Of a DNA stretch of 64,000 bases, positions 49,801 through 60,761 are shown piece by piece. The stretch's first letter is position 1; each line of letters begins with the position of its first letter. The stretch is from Candolleomyces eurysporus (lineage: Eukaryota > Basidiomycota > Agaricomycetes > Agaricales > Psathyrellaceae). The notes under the pieces were generated by a model. It was not told the origin of the DNA. It was given only the letters and a program-made list of their open reading frames with translations, and made no database searches. The stretch spans positions 253,184 through 317,183 of the forward strand of contig JANBPK010000709.1 of the NCBI GenBank assembly GCA_027579435.1. Reading direction: 5' to 3'. Position numbers and translations under genes: made by a program.

Positions 49801-50971
49801 GAACTCGACGAGCTCGGGGATGTTTTTTCCAAGGATGGGAATTTCCTATTAAGCGCTGGTGAGTAAAAACAAAGCAATGCAGCGCTACAATGGCACAGCG
49901 TACAAGAATAAGGAGCGTTTCCAAGACATCAAAGAGATGCCTGGCACCAGATTCGTTTCCAGTGGCAACTGTTTCCCCAATGACATTGAATATTGAGGGG
50001 AGGAGGGAGCGGTACGCGTTCTAAGTATTTGATGTGTGAGAAGGGACGAAGACGAGGTGCAGAAAAGAACTCACCAGTGCAGTCTTGTCATCGCCTTCAA
50101 TGTATTGAGCGATAACACCAAGAGAGCTACCGAGATATCAGAACGTGCGCGAACTCGGGTGAATCAAGCGAACGTACCGAACAGTCGTAATTCGGACTTC
50201 GATGCTCTCAGGGTCGTTCACGAGCTGGCCAAACAGGGTATAAAGGGCATTGAGCTGAAAGCCTTCGACAATGCTCTCCAATACAGCGAAAAGGATGAAG
50301 GATCCGACGTCACGATGATTAACGTCTGGCGATTGGCAGGTCTGTTGTAGGAAGGGCAACAGTTCGTTCCAGGTACCGTTGGAAACCTCGATGCTGGCGA
50401 TGGCGGCGATAACACGAGCAGCAGAGTGCCGTACGAGTTTACTGGGCGAAATACGCGTGAAGGTGAGTAAATGGGAGAGGGAGTGGCAGTATTCACTTTG
50501 ACTCGTTCAAGATGAGATTGGGAAGCTGGGTCTTGATTTCCTGCCGGGAACTTTGGTCGAGCAGGGTCCACAGATTGCCGCTATTTTGAGATACACGCTT
50601 CCGCAGTTCAACAGCGGCGAGTTGCCGGACCTTGGGATGACAGGTGAGGCTATCGGTGCACGGTCGCGAGATAAGGGACATACCGCTTGCTCCGGGGAGC
50701 TTCCGATGATCTGAGCGAGCCCTGCGATGCATTGAGGTTGCTTGTAGAACTCTTGGTTCAGTTGGGCGGTAGCCTACACCGTGTACGTGAATTTTCCCGC
50801 CAAAAATCGAACCATAAATACAACTTACAGCCTTGACCAATGCGGTATCGTTGGACGTCGACTGAAGCAGGAGATCGTGCAGTTTTTGGAGCTGGAGGAG
50901 ATCGAGGCATCGATCAGACCTGGATGGACGTCGTACGAGAGGTGAAGGGGGCTTACGGCCTGGGCGTCCAT
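46810..50971 (-). CDS. KAP123: Importin beta-family karyopherin Kap123/importin-4
   Basis: Nuclear import receptor, in yeast the carrier of ribosomal proteins and histones H3/H4. The ATG at 50971 starts a 15-nt first exon (MDAQA) joined to LQKLHDLLLQSTSNDTALVK and then the importin-beta N-terminal domain (VRQLAAVELRKRVSQ). HEAT repeats follow: MLALGVSVEGCSEFMTPLMD, RKATCIAVSCLCEWLEEP, ELRGITMDAIGTFAEAVGKE, LRECSFLFFGVMAQVFGEDF. An acidic segment (QQDPDQDDDDVAPEYQAEYD) matches the position of the acidic insertion in Kap123/IPO4. It ends AAGLGVFLPGA at 46810. About ten introns; the N at 47929 lies in one of them. Confidence 0.92.
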
Positions 50972-51219
50972 TTCTGAACCGGGCAAGGGGAGAGGAAGGG
51001 AGAAAAATAAGGCAGGGTGAAGGGCAGAGCTTCTTTTTCATCTGCTAATCAGGCCCCTCGGCACACAAATTTTTTNGGTCGGAGTTGGCCGATCATCAGC
51101 TGCCCGATATGGACCACGCGTTTTATTGCTCCAACGCGTCTGATGGTCCGTCATGAATATCTGCATTACATACATAAATTTGGCCGTTAAAGAGCATACC
51201 GCCAGTCCTGACCCTAGCA
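50972..51219. other. Divergent region upstream of Kap123 and a small plus-strand ORF
   Basis: About 250 bp, holding the presumed Kap123 promoter and an N at 51076 next to a T run. No other signal was seen. Confidence 0.35.
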
Positions 51220-51607
51220 ATGTCGCCTCCCCGCGTTCCCACTCGTCGCCGCACAAGGAATGGCCGTCTTGTTCGAAGACCTCCTGCACCGTGTGTGACC
51301 AAGCAGGAAGCGACTAAAAGGTGAGAATGCTTCGTGTCGAGCTCTACGGACACGGCTTGAATTCTCCCTTTGTAGACCTCGCAGAAAGCTATCACGGCCG
51401 AGACCCCCTCCAAAAGCAGGCCCCAAAATAAAGAAGCAAGAAAACTGCTCCCTGGCAAGATCACTCGTCCTTCTCTGGAAACGTTTGAGTTGGTCGCGAT
51501 CCTCAGTGGACAAACGGTTCTCTTTCATGCCTCCAGGCTTTGTCAAGATTGAAGTACCGCACTGGGGCTCCATCCACACTTCTCGTCAATCTGCTCAATT
51601 CATGTGA
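51220..51607 (+). CDS. Possible small basic protein, spliced, unknown function
   Basis: Two exons, 51220-51320 and 51376-51607, joined across a 55-nt GTGAGA...TTTGTAG intron, give 110 residues in one frame with matching phase. It opens MSPPRVPTRRRTRNGRLVRR and continues with TKRPRRKLSRPRPPPKAGPK and a C-terminus PPGFVKIEVPHWGSIHTSRQ. It is very basic at the N-terminus, with no signal peptide or helix. I do not recognise it. It lies between Kap123 and DHODH, on the DHODH strand, 279 bp before it. It could also be a leader transcript of DHODH or chance; the clean intron is the main support. Confidence 0.4.
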
Positions 51608-51886
51608 CTGAAGTTATTTCTATGTAGTACTAACCTTGGACCTGACATTCGTAGGACGTGTTTTAACCCTTCTGTATTCTTTGCGCCGCTTGTGCACTCG
51701 TTTTGCCTCTTTCTAGAGCGTGTAGAGGTCTTGCATCTGGACGTAGACTTAGCAGTAAACTCAGACTGAATTCCGGTGACATATGACCAAACAAGAGCCA
51801 AACAAAACGGTGGAACTCGTTCACCCTTTGGAATATCCAATACCGGCTTGTAAAGGTTGCTATTGCTCTGGGGAGGCCCATTTGCC

Positions 51887-53668
51887 ATGTCTCTCCTGCA
51901 AAAAGGCTCAGCTCGCTTGCTGGCAAAGCGACTTCCAGTTCCCCGCTACCGCATCTCCGTTCCGACACGTCCCGCGTCATCACAGGCCTCCTCCCCAGCA
52001 GCGTCCAACGCCCGGACATTGCTCTACGCTGCAGTCTTCACTGCCTCCGCCGGTCTCTTCAGCATCTATTACTTCGACTCTCGATCTGCTCTACACCGCT
52101 ATGTTCTGACACCTGCAATGAGGGGTCTCTTTGACGCTGAAACCGGTCACAAGCTGGCGGTCAAGGCCCTGAAGTACGGTATTGCTGCAAAGGACCAAGT
52201 CGAAGATGACGCCAGCATCCAAGGAGAGGTCCGGGGGTCTACTATGCTGTATGATGAAGGAAACTTATAACTTGCGTGTAGATTTGGGGTCAGGCGGTGA
52301 ACAACCCAATTGGTGTTGCAGCAGGTTTTGACAAGGACGGGGAGGCCATTGACGGTGAGCTTCATTCAGATTTGTTCCATGACTGTCACTGAATTATACT
52401 AGGTCTCTTTGACCTTGGATTCAGCTGGGTTGAAATTGGAAGTGTCACCCCCAAACCGCAGGTATCTCGACTTCTTCAATCAAACGACTTCAGTATCTCA
52501 TTCAGGCTTAGCCGGGAAATCCCAAACCTCGTGTGTTTCGTCTAGAGGAAGACCAGGCGATTATCAACCGTTATGGGTTCCCTTCCCAGGGACATGCCTT
52601 CGTTCTATCCCGACTGAAAGAGCGTCTACCCCAGTTCTTCACCGAGTCCAAACCCGCGTCGCTCCGACCCGGTGATCTGCTCGCGGTGAATCTGGGTAAG
52701 AATAAGGACTCTCCAGCGGATTCTATCGACGACTTTGTAGCTGGCGTCAAATCCTTCGGCCCTCTTTCTGACGTACTCGTTATCAACGTCTCAAGTCCAA
52801 ACACGCCTGGTCTTCGGTACGTAATCCCTGCAAGTCTATTGGACTTCCGAAATTCAATTCTTTTCAGTGGTCTCCAAAACAAAGATCATCTGGAAAGACT
52901 TTTGGCAGGCGTCACCAAGGCGAGGGACGAATTAGAACCATCGTCTCTTACATCAAGACGACCGAAACTTGTTCTCAAACTAGCACCAGACCTTGATGAG
53001 GACCAGCTCATTGATATTGCGGATGTTGTTCAGCAAGCAAGGATCGACGGTGTAATTGTTAGCAACACAACCATCCAAAGACCAAAACACCTTGTTAACG
53101 GTAAACTTTGTTGCTACGCGCTTACGGTACCGATGCTAATCCATAACTCTCAGCCAACAAGCGAGAGATAGGCGGGCTCTCTGGTCCCCCGGTCAAGGCC
53201 TACTCGCTGAAGGCTCTCAAGACGCTTCGCCAACACCTCCCAGAGTCTATTCCGCTAATTGGATGTGGGGGCATCTCCACTGGTGCAGACGCCCTCGAGT
53301 TCGCCAAGGCTGGAGCTTCGTTGGTCCAAATTTACACCAGCTTCGGATATGATGGCGTTGGAACGTGTCGTCGAATCAAGGACGAATTAGTGGCAGAATT
53401 AAAGAAGGAAGGCAAAACTTGGAACGAGGTTGTAACCGCTGCTGTCAAGCAACTTAGCCCCGTTCCTTCGCCCTTGAACGAGGAGATCAAGAAGGGTGAA
53501 GAGGCCGTCTCTCAACTAGTCGCTGAAGCCAACTATTTGAAGAATTTGCTTGAAGAGGCGAGTGAGAATGTGACGGAGTCGCAGGATAAAAAGCCCGAGG
53601 CAGAGTCAGTTTCGAAACCTTCGGAGTCGGTAGAGTTGGCAGAAGCACAAGCTTCTGTTGTCGCTTAG
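51887..53668 (+). CDS. DHODH: Dihydroorotate dehydrogenase, class 2 (mitochondrial, quinone-linked)
   Basis: Oxidises dihydroorotate to orotate in pyrimidine synthesis, feeding electrons to ubiquinone at the inner mitochondrial membrane. The ATG at 51887 gives a basic, Ser/Arg-rich presequence (MSLLQKGSARLLAKRLPVPR) and a helix (TLLYAAVFTASAGLFSIYYF), as in class 2 enzymes. An intron with a GTCCGG donor joins SIQGE to IWGQAVNNPIGVAAGFDKDG. The FMN barrel follows: WVEIGSVTPKPQ, PRVFRLEEDQAIINRYGF, VNLGKNKDS, VINVSSPNTPGLR with the class 2 catalytic serine, LVLKLAPDLDEDQ, GVIVSNTT, IPLIGCGGISTGADALEFAK, GASLVQIYTSFGYDG. Beyond the barrel it has an extra acidic, Ala/Glu/Ser-rich tail of roughly 70 residues that may form a coiled coil (EEAVSQLVAEANYLKNLLEE). 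Confidence 0.95.
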
Positions 53669-53799
53669 ATAGATTAGATTTGTTGTTACAACCTACTATT
53701 CTGGGACAAGTCAATGTTGCATCATGAATGCGGAGATGGCATGTGCGCCTTAACCGCTCTCTTCTTCAAACCTCCATGGCCAACACATGCCTAGGAAGA

Positions 53800-53806
53800 T
53801 ATAAAG
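53800..53806 (+). promoter_or_regulatory. TATA box of the BTB gene
   Basis: TATAAAG lies 42 bp before the ATG at 53842. The short spacing would give a very short leader or use of a later ATG. Confidence 0.45.
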
Positions 53807-53841
53807 CTTGAATTCATCCATCTAGTATCAGCATCACGATC

Positions 53842-55391
53842 ATGGTGACCCGAGCTGCCCTGGATGAAGCGATGGACTCGAGCAGCGCCGCCACACCGTC
53901 AACCGGTCCCAGCACCACCACCACTGTCACGGCGGCCCCAACTGGGTCAACAAACAAACTTGCCGCCGGGTTGCGTTCTGCTGCCTCTTCCTCTACCCTG
54001 GCCTCTCTAGTCTCGCAGACCCGTCGGGTCAAGTCCATCAAGTCAATGGCCACGCTCCATACTCCAGAGACCAAATTCTCGAGCCTCAAGTACGGAGACA
54101 AGGATGAACTCGGAACTGCCACCATTCTCGACGTCCAGACAGGAAGCCAGTTAAAACGACATAAAGGCCTGTGGTTTGACGACGGGAGCGTGATCTGCAG
54201 GGCGGAAGGCAACCTGTTCTGCGTCCATATGTCCGTGCTGGAACGGCACTCGATGTTCTTCCGTGACATGTTCGAGATGCCTCAACCGGCGACTGGCCAG
54301 TCGGACTCGCTCGTCATCGAGGGCAGCGTTATGCGGAGTAGTGCTCAGCGGATACCTGTTATCACCCTGTTCGACAGGGCGGAGGACGTTGCGAGTCTGC
54401 TGAATGCGCTGTATAACATCGGACCGTACGTGATGATCCTCCTGTGCCTTTTGTTGATACGCTCATGCTCAAATCACCCCCACCCCCCCTTCATCACGCT
54501 GATTGCGCTCTTTGTTGGATCCAGTGCCTTTGGAAACAATGACGAAGAAGATTTCCGTGCCGTGTCTGGCATTTTACGCCTCGCGACGAAATACATCATC
54601 GACGAGCTCCGGGAAATGGCGCTTGCCCATTTGAGCATAGCCTGGCCATCGACGCTGAAAGCTTGGGATCTCAGAGAAGACCTAGCGCGGTGCCACGAGA
54701 TGGAAACCGCATGTCCAGCCGGCCACAGATATCCTCACCCATTCGTCAGTAATTCTTCTTAAAAGATATCAGACAACCTTCATCCGCGCTAACACGATTC
54801 GATTCTATTTCTGATTCTGATAATGATACATACAGGCCGTTATCAATCTCGCAAGAGAAGTCGAAGCACCCGAACTCCTAGCGTCCGCATTCTACGACCT
54901 CTCCCGCTACTCATACTCCCAAATATACGAGCCCCACGAAGACGACGCTCTCTACCGCCCACCCGAGTCCGCACCTCCGCCGTTATCAGCGGCGGANCAT
55001 GGGGAGGCTATGCATCGGTAAAGAACACACCCAGCAGACGATAACGTCCCTGATCCAAGCCATGGGCAACGGGCAACACATCATCCGGCAGGCGCAACAG
55101 CACAATGGGCAGTTCAATCTGGTGCGACGCTCATCATCCGGCCCGATCTGCGTTTCAGCTGCAGCATGCCGGAAGGATTTCACAGAGCTGGTCGAGCTGG
55201 CGACCCAGCATTACTTGTTTGATAGGGAGAGAGGTTGTTACGACCCGTTGTACGTTGCGGAGGAGCTGGGACAGCTCAAGAGCGCGGAGATCTCGGAGTG
55301 CAAGGCTTGCGCGAAGGGCTTGGAGAGTTGGGCTGCACGAGAACGGGAAAAAATTTGGAGGTTGATTCCAGTGTGGTTCCGGCTTGATTAG
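53842..55391 (+). CDS. BTB/POZ-domain protein
   Basis: Proteins of this type are expanded in Agaricomycetes; their partners are mostly unknown. The ATG at 53842 begins MVTRAALDEAMDSSSAATPS, a Ser/Thr-rich N-terminus of about 100 residues. The BTB domain follows: GLWFDDGSVICRAEGNLFCV, HMSVLERHSMFFRDMFEMPQ, RAEDVASLLNALYNIGPAFG, FRAVSGILRLATKYIIDELR. The rest is the usual C-terminal helical part, with AVINLAREVEAPELLASAFY, DMGRLCIGKEHTQQTITSLI and ESWAAREREKIW. Introns are 54426-54524 and 54745-54835. The N at 54997 is a surplus base; skipping it makes the CDS exactly 453 codons with the stop (452 residues). No DNA-binding domain is seen. Confidence 0.85.
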
Positions 55392-55692
55392 ATATGATAT
55401 TATGACCCTTTTACGTTAATGTGTCTGTAACATAGATGTTGCGTTTTTTCATTTACTTTGAGGTCTTGACGGCCGATGGACGATCCTCTATCAAGTGCAA
55501 GATAAATAGGATCATTAGCGAAAGGTACAGATAGACAGATAGTGCTACAGGGTAAAAACGAAAGNTGGATCGGAAAGCTAGCAACCGACCAAAAGGATAG
55601 AAATCGAAAATGATAAAGATATAAAAACGGCGGTTGATAGGATGGGACTAAATGAGCTTCGCGGAATGTCAAAAACGTCAGAAGGTTTGACA
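55392..55692. other. Intergenic between convergent BTB and membrane-protein genes
   Basis: About 300 bp of 3' regions, AT-rich in parts, with an N at 55565. No gene seen. Confidence 0.4.
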
Positions 55693-56702
55693 CTAGAAAC
55701 CCCGGCGATATGACTCAAAATTCGACGTATCGGTCCATTGTGAGGGGCTTTCAGGGGAACGAGGTTGTCCAGCTCGGCCTGATGAATGAGTACGAGGCAG
55801 GGGTCGAAGAGAAACATTATCAGTATATTCCTCTCTCTGATATGGTTGGTGCGAGTCGGCTAGGCTGACAGAGTGCACGCCGGTCGTCCCAACGCTTCCC
55901 TTTGTCGTGTAGATCGGCGGGTCTTCGATGTCACGGTGCGACAGAGGTGGGAGGGGCGTATTTCGGTCATACCGGGACTTTATGATTTTGGCTTGTCTGC
56001 GTAGGTAGAAGGCGAGGCCGATGAAAATGGAGAGAATGATGACCCCAGCAATCGCGCCGACGATTATTGGCACTTTGTTTTTGCTAACTTCTGGTTGTGT
56101 AGAAGTCAAGCCAGTAGGCCGGACGACACCAGACGTCGCAGAGGAGGCTGGAGAACTGCTTGAAGCTAGATCTCCTTCTTCTGGAACTGTGTAACTACGG
56201 TAGATACACGGGTTTAGCTGGAAACAATGGCTGGAATGAATGAAACGTACGTGAACGCGTCAACGACGACCTTGGGTGGCCTGCTTTCACCAGGCGAGAG
56301 CTCCAGGACGTGATTTCCGTACGAGAGCCCGGTTTTCGACCACACAACAGATGAAGAGTTACTGTTTGTTAATTGCCCCCGAAAACTCGACATCTCCACA
56401 GTTTCGGGTGAACCTCCATCCAAAGAAAATTGCATGACGTCTACGCTGTTGGGAGGGCAGATATAATAGATCGCAACGCCTAAGCGCCAACGGTTAGACT
56501 CCAAATATTAAAAGTTACGGCGTCGTCACGTACCAGCGAAGCTGAATGTGGCCCTGGAGCCAGTCGAGTTGGAACAGAATAAGTGTGAGCCATTGTGGCC
56601 GCTGTCGCTTTCGCTCCATCCCGTGCCATTGCACAGGGGAGGGGTGTAGACGATTGTTGCGTTTGCACCGCTATCGCTGGCGTCCACTGTGATGTTTCTC
56701 AT
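55693..56702 (-). CDS. Single-pass membrane protein with extracellular beta-rich domain (5' end uncertain)
   Basis: The extracellular part reads MRNITVDASDSGANATIVYT, PPLCNGTGWSESDSG, GSRATFSFAG, VAIYYICPPNSVDVMQFSLD, LSYGNHVLELSPGE. This fits a large fungal family of cell-surface proteins whose ectodomain starts with an NITVDD-type strand and has a jelly-roll look, with many N-glycosylation sites. A Ser-rich stalk leads to a transmembrane helix (VPIIVGAIAGVIILSIFIGL), a basic stop-transfer (RRQAKIIKSRYDR) and a Ser/Pro-rich cytoplasmic tail ending SQWTDTSNFESYRRGF at 55693. I give the ATG at 56702 as a minimum start. An upstream exon reading LVLAIPHVEGSGTDAGW joins in frame through a GTGAGT intron, but I could not find its ATG, so the true 5' end is probably beyond 56870. 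Confidence 0.7.
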
Positions 56703-57689
56703 GCTGCTAGCACCGTTGGAAAGGAATCTGCGAGCTGGCAAGCACCTCCCGCCTTTTAGCAATTGGTCATGGCCCAGCTCTCAAGACGTAATAGGTACCA
56801 AACTCACCTCCAGCCTGCGTCGGTGCCCGAGCCTTCGACGTGGGGGATGGCAAGGACGAGCCTGTGGGCTTTTCAGGGCCATATCAGTAAATAACGAGCT
56901 GAGAACGGCCGAGCGGATGCCTGTCAGTCCTGTTAGGGAGGGAGCCAAGACAGAAATTGTATCAGGTGGACATATTCTGTATGTAATTGATCACAACATA
57001 ACTAGCTTGTATCTCTCCAGGAACCCCGGCCATCACCCACCCCGCGCCCACTCTATTCTCCTCGTTACCCCCAATCCTTTATGAAATGTTTGAATGGACT
57101 TGGCCTCTCGACCCTCGGTCGTGAAGCAACATTCGAAATGGAAACGATCATCACTATCATTTGACCGTGGCCTGCTATGTGACCGGCCATGCTGCACTCT
57201 CATTCACAGAGTCACACGCAAAGCCAATACTGGTCTTTCCAGTGATACTTGGCTCCGTCTTCGGCTGAAACGAAGCCACTTAGTCCAAAAGGGCTCAAAG
57301 CGCCAACAATGACCTGCGAGGCGCAGCTAATTGTCAAGGTAACCTGGAGTGCTCCTTCCTGTTTGTATTCCATTATGGCCATCACCGGGTAGCCTGGTAG
57401 GTCGTTGTATCAAGGCGAATTGCCACAATGGCTCGAGCGAGTTAGCTGTCCGTGTGGCTCCATTGTCCCCGATCCGAAGTGGCCTATATAAAGTGAGGTC
57501 CTCGACCGTGTTCGGATTCTTCACTTCCCCGTGTGCTCTCATTCCATCCTTTCTTCTTCTCTTCAGCCCGGTGCTTGCTTCGGTGTCTGCCCCTTTATCT
57601 TCATTTCTATAGTGCTTCAGTCTAGAACTGGGCATTTTCGTACATTCATTCCCAAGGATCACGACAACTTCACTTCCAATATTTTCAAT
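56703..57689. other. Intergenic: membrane-protein 5' region and promoter of the secreted two-module protein
   Basis: Nearly 1 kb between diverging genes. The left part holds at least one more exon of the membrane-protein gene (about 56810-56870). The right part has a TATA box at 57485 and a CT-rich stretch before the ATG at 57690. Nothing else was seen. Confidence 0.5.
57485..57492 (+). promoter_or_regulatory. TATA box of the secreted two-module protein gene
   Basis: TATATAAA lies 198 bp before the ATG at 57690, followed by long pyrimidine runs (tttcttcttctcttcagccc). This fits a strong regulated promoter with a leader of roughly 150 nt. Confidence 0.6.
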
Positions 57690-59293
57690 ATGGTCAAGCT
57701 TTTTTTTGATTGTCGCCGGCCTGGCTGCCGCATCTGTTCAAGCTCTCCCTCTTCAGAGGCGTATTGCCCAGTCAATCCCTGCCTCCACACAAAAATGGGA
57801 GCAAGCCTGCGTAAGCATTTTATCTTTCTTCAGTGGCTTCTTTATTGATCGAATATGCGATGTGATATAGCGTGCCGCTGGAGGTGGAGAGCGCTGCAAC
57901 CCAATCTCGGTCACAGCCTTCAGTACCCTTCTCGCTAATGCCGGGGCCTGCGAGCAGCAGGACGCCGGCGACACCATGGTCGATTTGGCCAAGGAGTTGG
58001 GAAGCGACGAGATGATCAGGTTGTCTCAGATATTCGTCCAGCAGCCTCGTAACACAGTGCGTAACATATCTATCTTTGATCCATGATTACTGACGGCCTG
58101 ATTTCACCATCGTGTTTTAGCCAAACTCGATCGCTGTGCCTTACTGCCAGAAGGCTCCTCAGAATGCGGAACTCGATGGTCTCTTCCAGTGCCAATTCGC
58201 TGGTGCTAACCAACAGAAGTTCATCGGAGGTTTCGACCTGGGAGCGGCAGGTACCATCCCCTTCGGCTTGAACGCACCACTGAACCCTCTGGGCTCTTGC
58301 CCCGCCAACCCTGACGGTCCTATCGCCGACGGAACTCAACTCGTCGACCAGGTGCAAAGTCCTGGTGCTGGCAATGCTCCCAACGCTCCCAATGCCCCTG
58401 CACCAGCTCCGCCAGCTGAGACCAATGTCCCTGAACCCGACGAGACTGCGACCGACGAGACTGCAACCGCGACCACCGTGGCTCCTCCCGCACAGACCAA
58501 CGCTCCTGCTGGCGGCGGAGGCGGAAACGGTGGTTTCGCCCTCGCTAACGGCCAGGCTGCACAGAGGCTGAACGCCAAGTTTGCGACTCTCAACGCCAAC
58601 TCTCCTTGCACAGCCGGCGAAAATGCTTGCATCGGCGCAGCCTTCGCTCAATGTGTCGGGGGCCAGTTCGTCGCCGTCTCCTGCCCCCCAACCACCATTT
58701 GCGCTGCCCTCCCCCTCGTGAACTCCCCAGGAACCTCTATCACCTGCGCGAGTCTCGCCGATGCCGAAGACAGGATTGCAAGGACCGGTGCAACTGGAGG
58801 GCTTGCAGGAAACGGTGCGGCTGGTGGCAACAATGAGGAGGACGATTCGACGCCCGCCCCAACTCCCACTGTCGCTGCTGGAGCTGGACAGACTGCGGCA
58901 CCCAACGCCCCTGCCCCGACTGCTAACGCCCCAGCTGCTGGCGCCGGAGGCTTCAAGGTCGCCAACGGCCAGGCTGCTCAGGCTCTGAACAAGAAGTTTG
59001 AAGGTCTTTCTGCTGCCTCGCCTTGCCAAGGTATGGTGTAATTCACTCTACGCCGTCTTAAATATTTTACTGACGGTCTGCTTAATTCTTTAGCTGGCGA
59101 GAACGCCTGTGTCGACGGTGGCTTCGCTCAGTGCGTCGGTGGCAGCTTTGTCGTTACGCAGTGTGCTGGTGACTTGACTTGTGCCGCTCTTCCCCTTGTC
59201 AACTCCCCCGGAACCTCTATCACTTGTACCACCGAGGCTGATGCCCTTGCCCGCATCCAGGCTTCTGGTGCTACTGGCGGAATCACAGGCTGA
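57690..59293 (+). CDS. Secreted protein with two cysteine-rich modules (unmarked frameshift in signal peptide)
   Basis: I do not recognise a named family. Four exons give about 470 residues. After the ATG at 57690 a run of eight T breaks the frame; with seven T the text is a signal peptide (MVKLFLIVAGLAAASVQALP) that joins QRRIAQSIPASTQKWEQAC and the rest without conflict. An N-terminal domain follows (CNPISVTAFSTLLANAGACE, VPYCQKAPQNAELDGLFQCQ). Two copies of a module of about 85 residues are separated by Ala/Pro/Thr-rich linkers. Each has NGQAAQ.LN.KF..L, SPC, GE.AC...FAQCV.G.F, C....CAALPLVNSPGTSI.C and a final GATGG. The cysteine pattern vaguely recalls chitin-binding CBM19. An intron splits the second module after SPCQ. 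The extra T is probably a sequencing error, but an inactive allele is possible. Confidence 0.75.
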
Positions 59294-60761
59294 TTGAATC
59301 TGTGAATCTGTTGTTGCCGTGTCCTTCCTTTGTTCTTTCCTATCCTTGATTGTACAACCCAAGCATCGTCATTCCTTCTTTTTTTTTCATCGCGTAGTGT
59401 ATCAAAGCATGTTTTCTTTTTGGTCAATGAAGCATATCTGTGGAGTTCAAAAGTATGACAAGACAGTGAGGGCAACTATGCAAGGTATATCGATAAGGTA
59501 GGCAGGCGCGCACTGCGCAGAAATATGGGAATCGTACTACTGTTACAGTTACAATTACAGAAGTGATTATTCAGTACATGCAGCGTGTATTTCATCTCGG
59601 TGAGGACGGGGTCTTAGGAAAAGGCTTTGGCAATTCGTTCTCTGAGAGACACCGGTTAGGCATGAGCACCCCAGAATGGGTAGACTGAATGGCGTACATG
59701 GTATCTTTATGCTGAGAAATATCCCTGGTAGATTCTACCGATCTGGCCTCAGGTCGCCGACCTACTGGGTTCATTGAGATAATAATCAATTAGTCTTGGG
59801 AAGCGAAAAATGGACTCGAAGCTCTTACGCTTTTCTGTCGACCCCTGCACTATCGGCGTTCGAATTTGGATTTGAGTATCTGAGGGTATCATGCGCCTGC
59901 TATCGCGGGCATGGGGAAGCCTGAGGGTGAAATAATCCATCCGAGTAGACCGTGCTCGAGTCGCTGGCAAGGGTGAGCGGTATGGTGAGAGAGTGAAGGG
60001 AGGATTAAATCAAAGAAATGATCATTTGGGTGGTGCTTATATGAGACCTCGGTTTCTGCAACGAGTAACCCACCTGGTATTCGGAATAACTAGGGGCAGA
60101 GCCGCAGAGGTGACTTCATAATGACGGAACCACAGGGCCCAAGCAACCATCCTGACAATAAAACAGGGAATCTTCGGAAACTTTAGGTTAAATAATTTGT
60201 GCTTCCAATGTCTAGGATCTCCACGATCAAAGCAAAAGACTCCGTATGCCCTGAGCCACCATGTCTACGATTTTTTCTGTTGTTCTCCGTTCTGGCGTCT
60301 GAGGGTACAGTCCTCCAATCCTCCTGACATGGCGGAGCCTCTTGGACGGAGCACCTCCGAAATTCTGACCCGTTGTCAGGGAGATCGGGCACGTGTCCGT
60401 GCTTGATTCCCAGTTTGGGCATGCGGCCCCTATGGGCGACTAATGAGGCCATTGTCTTCACCAAATCCTTCGTACTGACCGGTGTCCGGGCATTGCCTTC
60501 TCTACAGCATACCGGTTGTCCTGGGACAACCTATTGTGGGGGCAGCAAAGCCTGGGGCGAGACCGAAAAAAGCCAGGACCTAGTCAGAGCTTGTACAAAA
60601 GCTCGCGACCTGCATCAGTGGCAAGGCACCGCTTCGCTTGAAGCTTCCTACCTTATTGCTGAGAAGAAGGGACCTGCCAGTGGTATAAAGCTGCCAGCCC
60701 GGACGCATTTTCTCCTCTGCGACGCCCCCATCTCTGTCCCTGCTCGCGAAACACGACCGTC
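59294..60761. other. Long intergenic region
   Basis: About 1.47 kb, the longest gene-poor stretch here. The first part is the 3' UTR of the secreted protein gene, with a T run (ctttttttttcatcg, about 59380). Open frames of 60-130 codons exist at 59592-59970 (minus) and 60373-60765 (plus), but they lack recognisable motifs and good splice continuation. The last 80 bp hold a TATA box (60684). I see no firm gene. Confidence 0.45.
60684..60690 (+). promoter_or_regulatory. TATA box upstream of a possible small gene
   Basis: TATAAAG lies 78 bp before the ATG at 60762, followed by a CT-rich stretch (ttttctcctctgcgacgccc). Sequence and spacing look like a fungal core promoter and are a main reason to propose a gene here. 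Confidence 0.45.

Noticed and set aside
59592..59970. Two overlapping minus-strand frames that might be exons of a small gene
   Set aside because: No convincing junction between them and no recognisable sequence.
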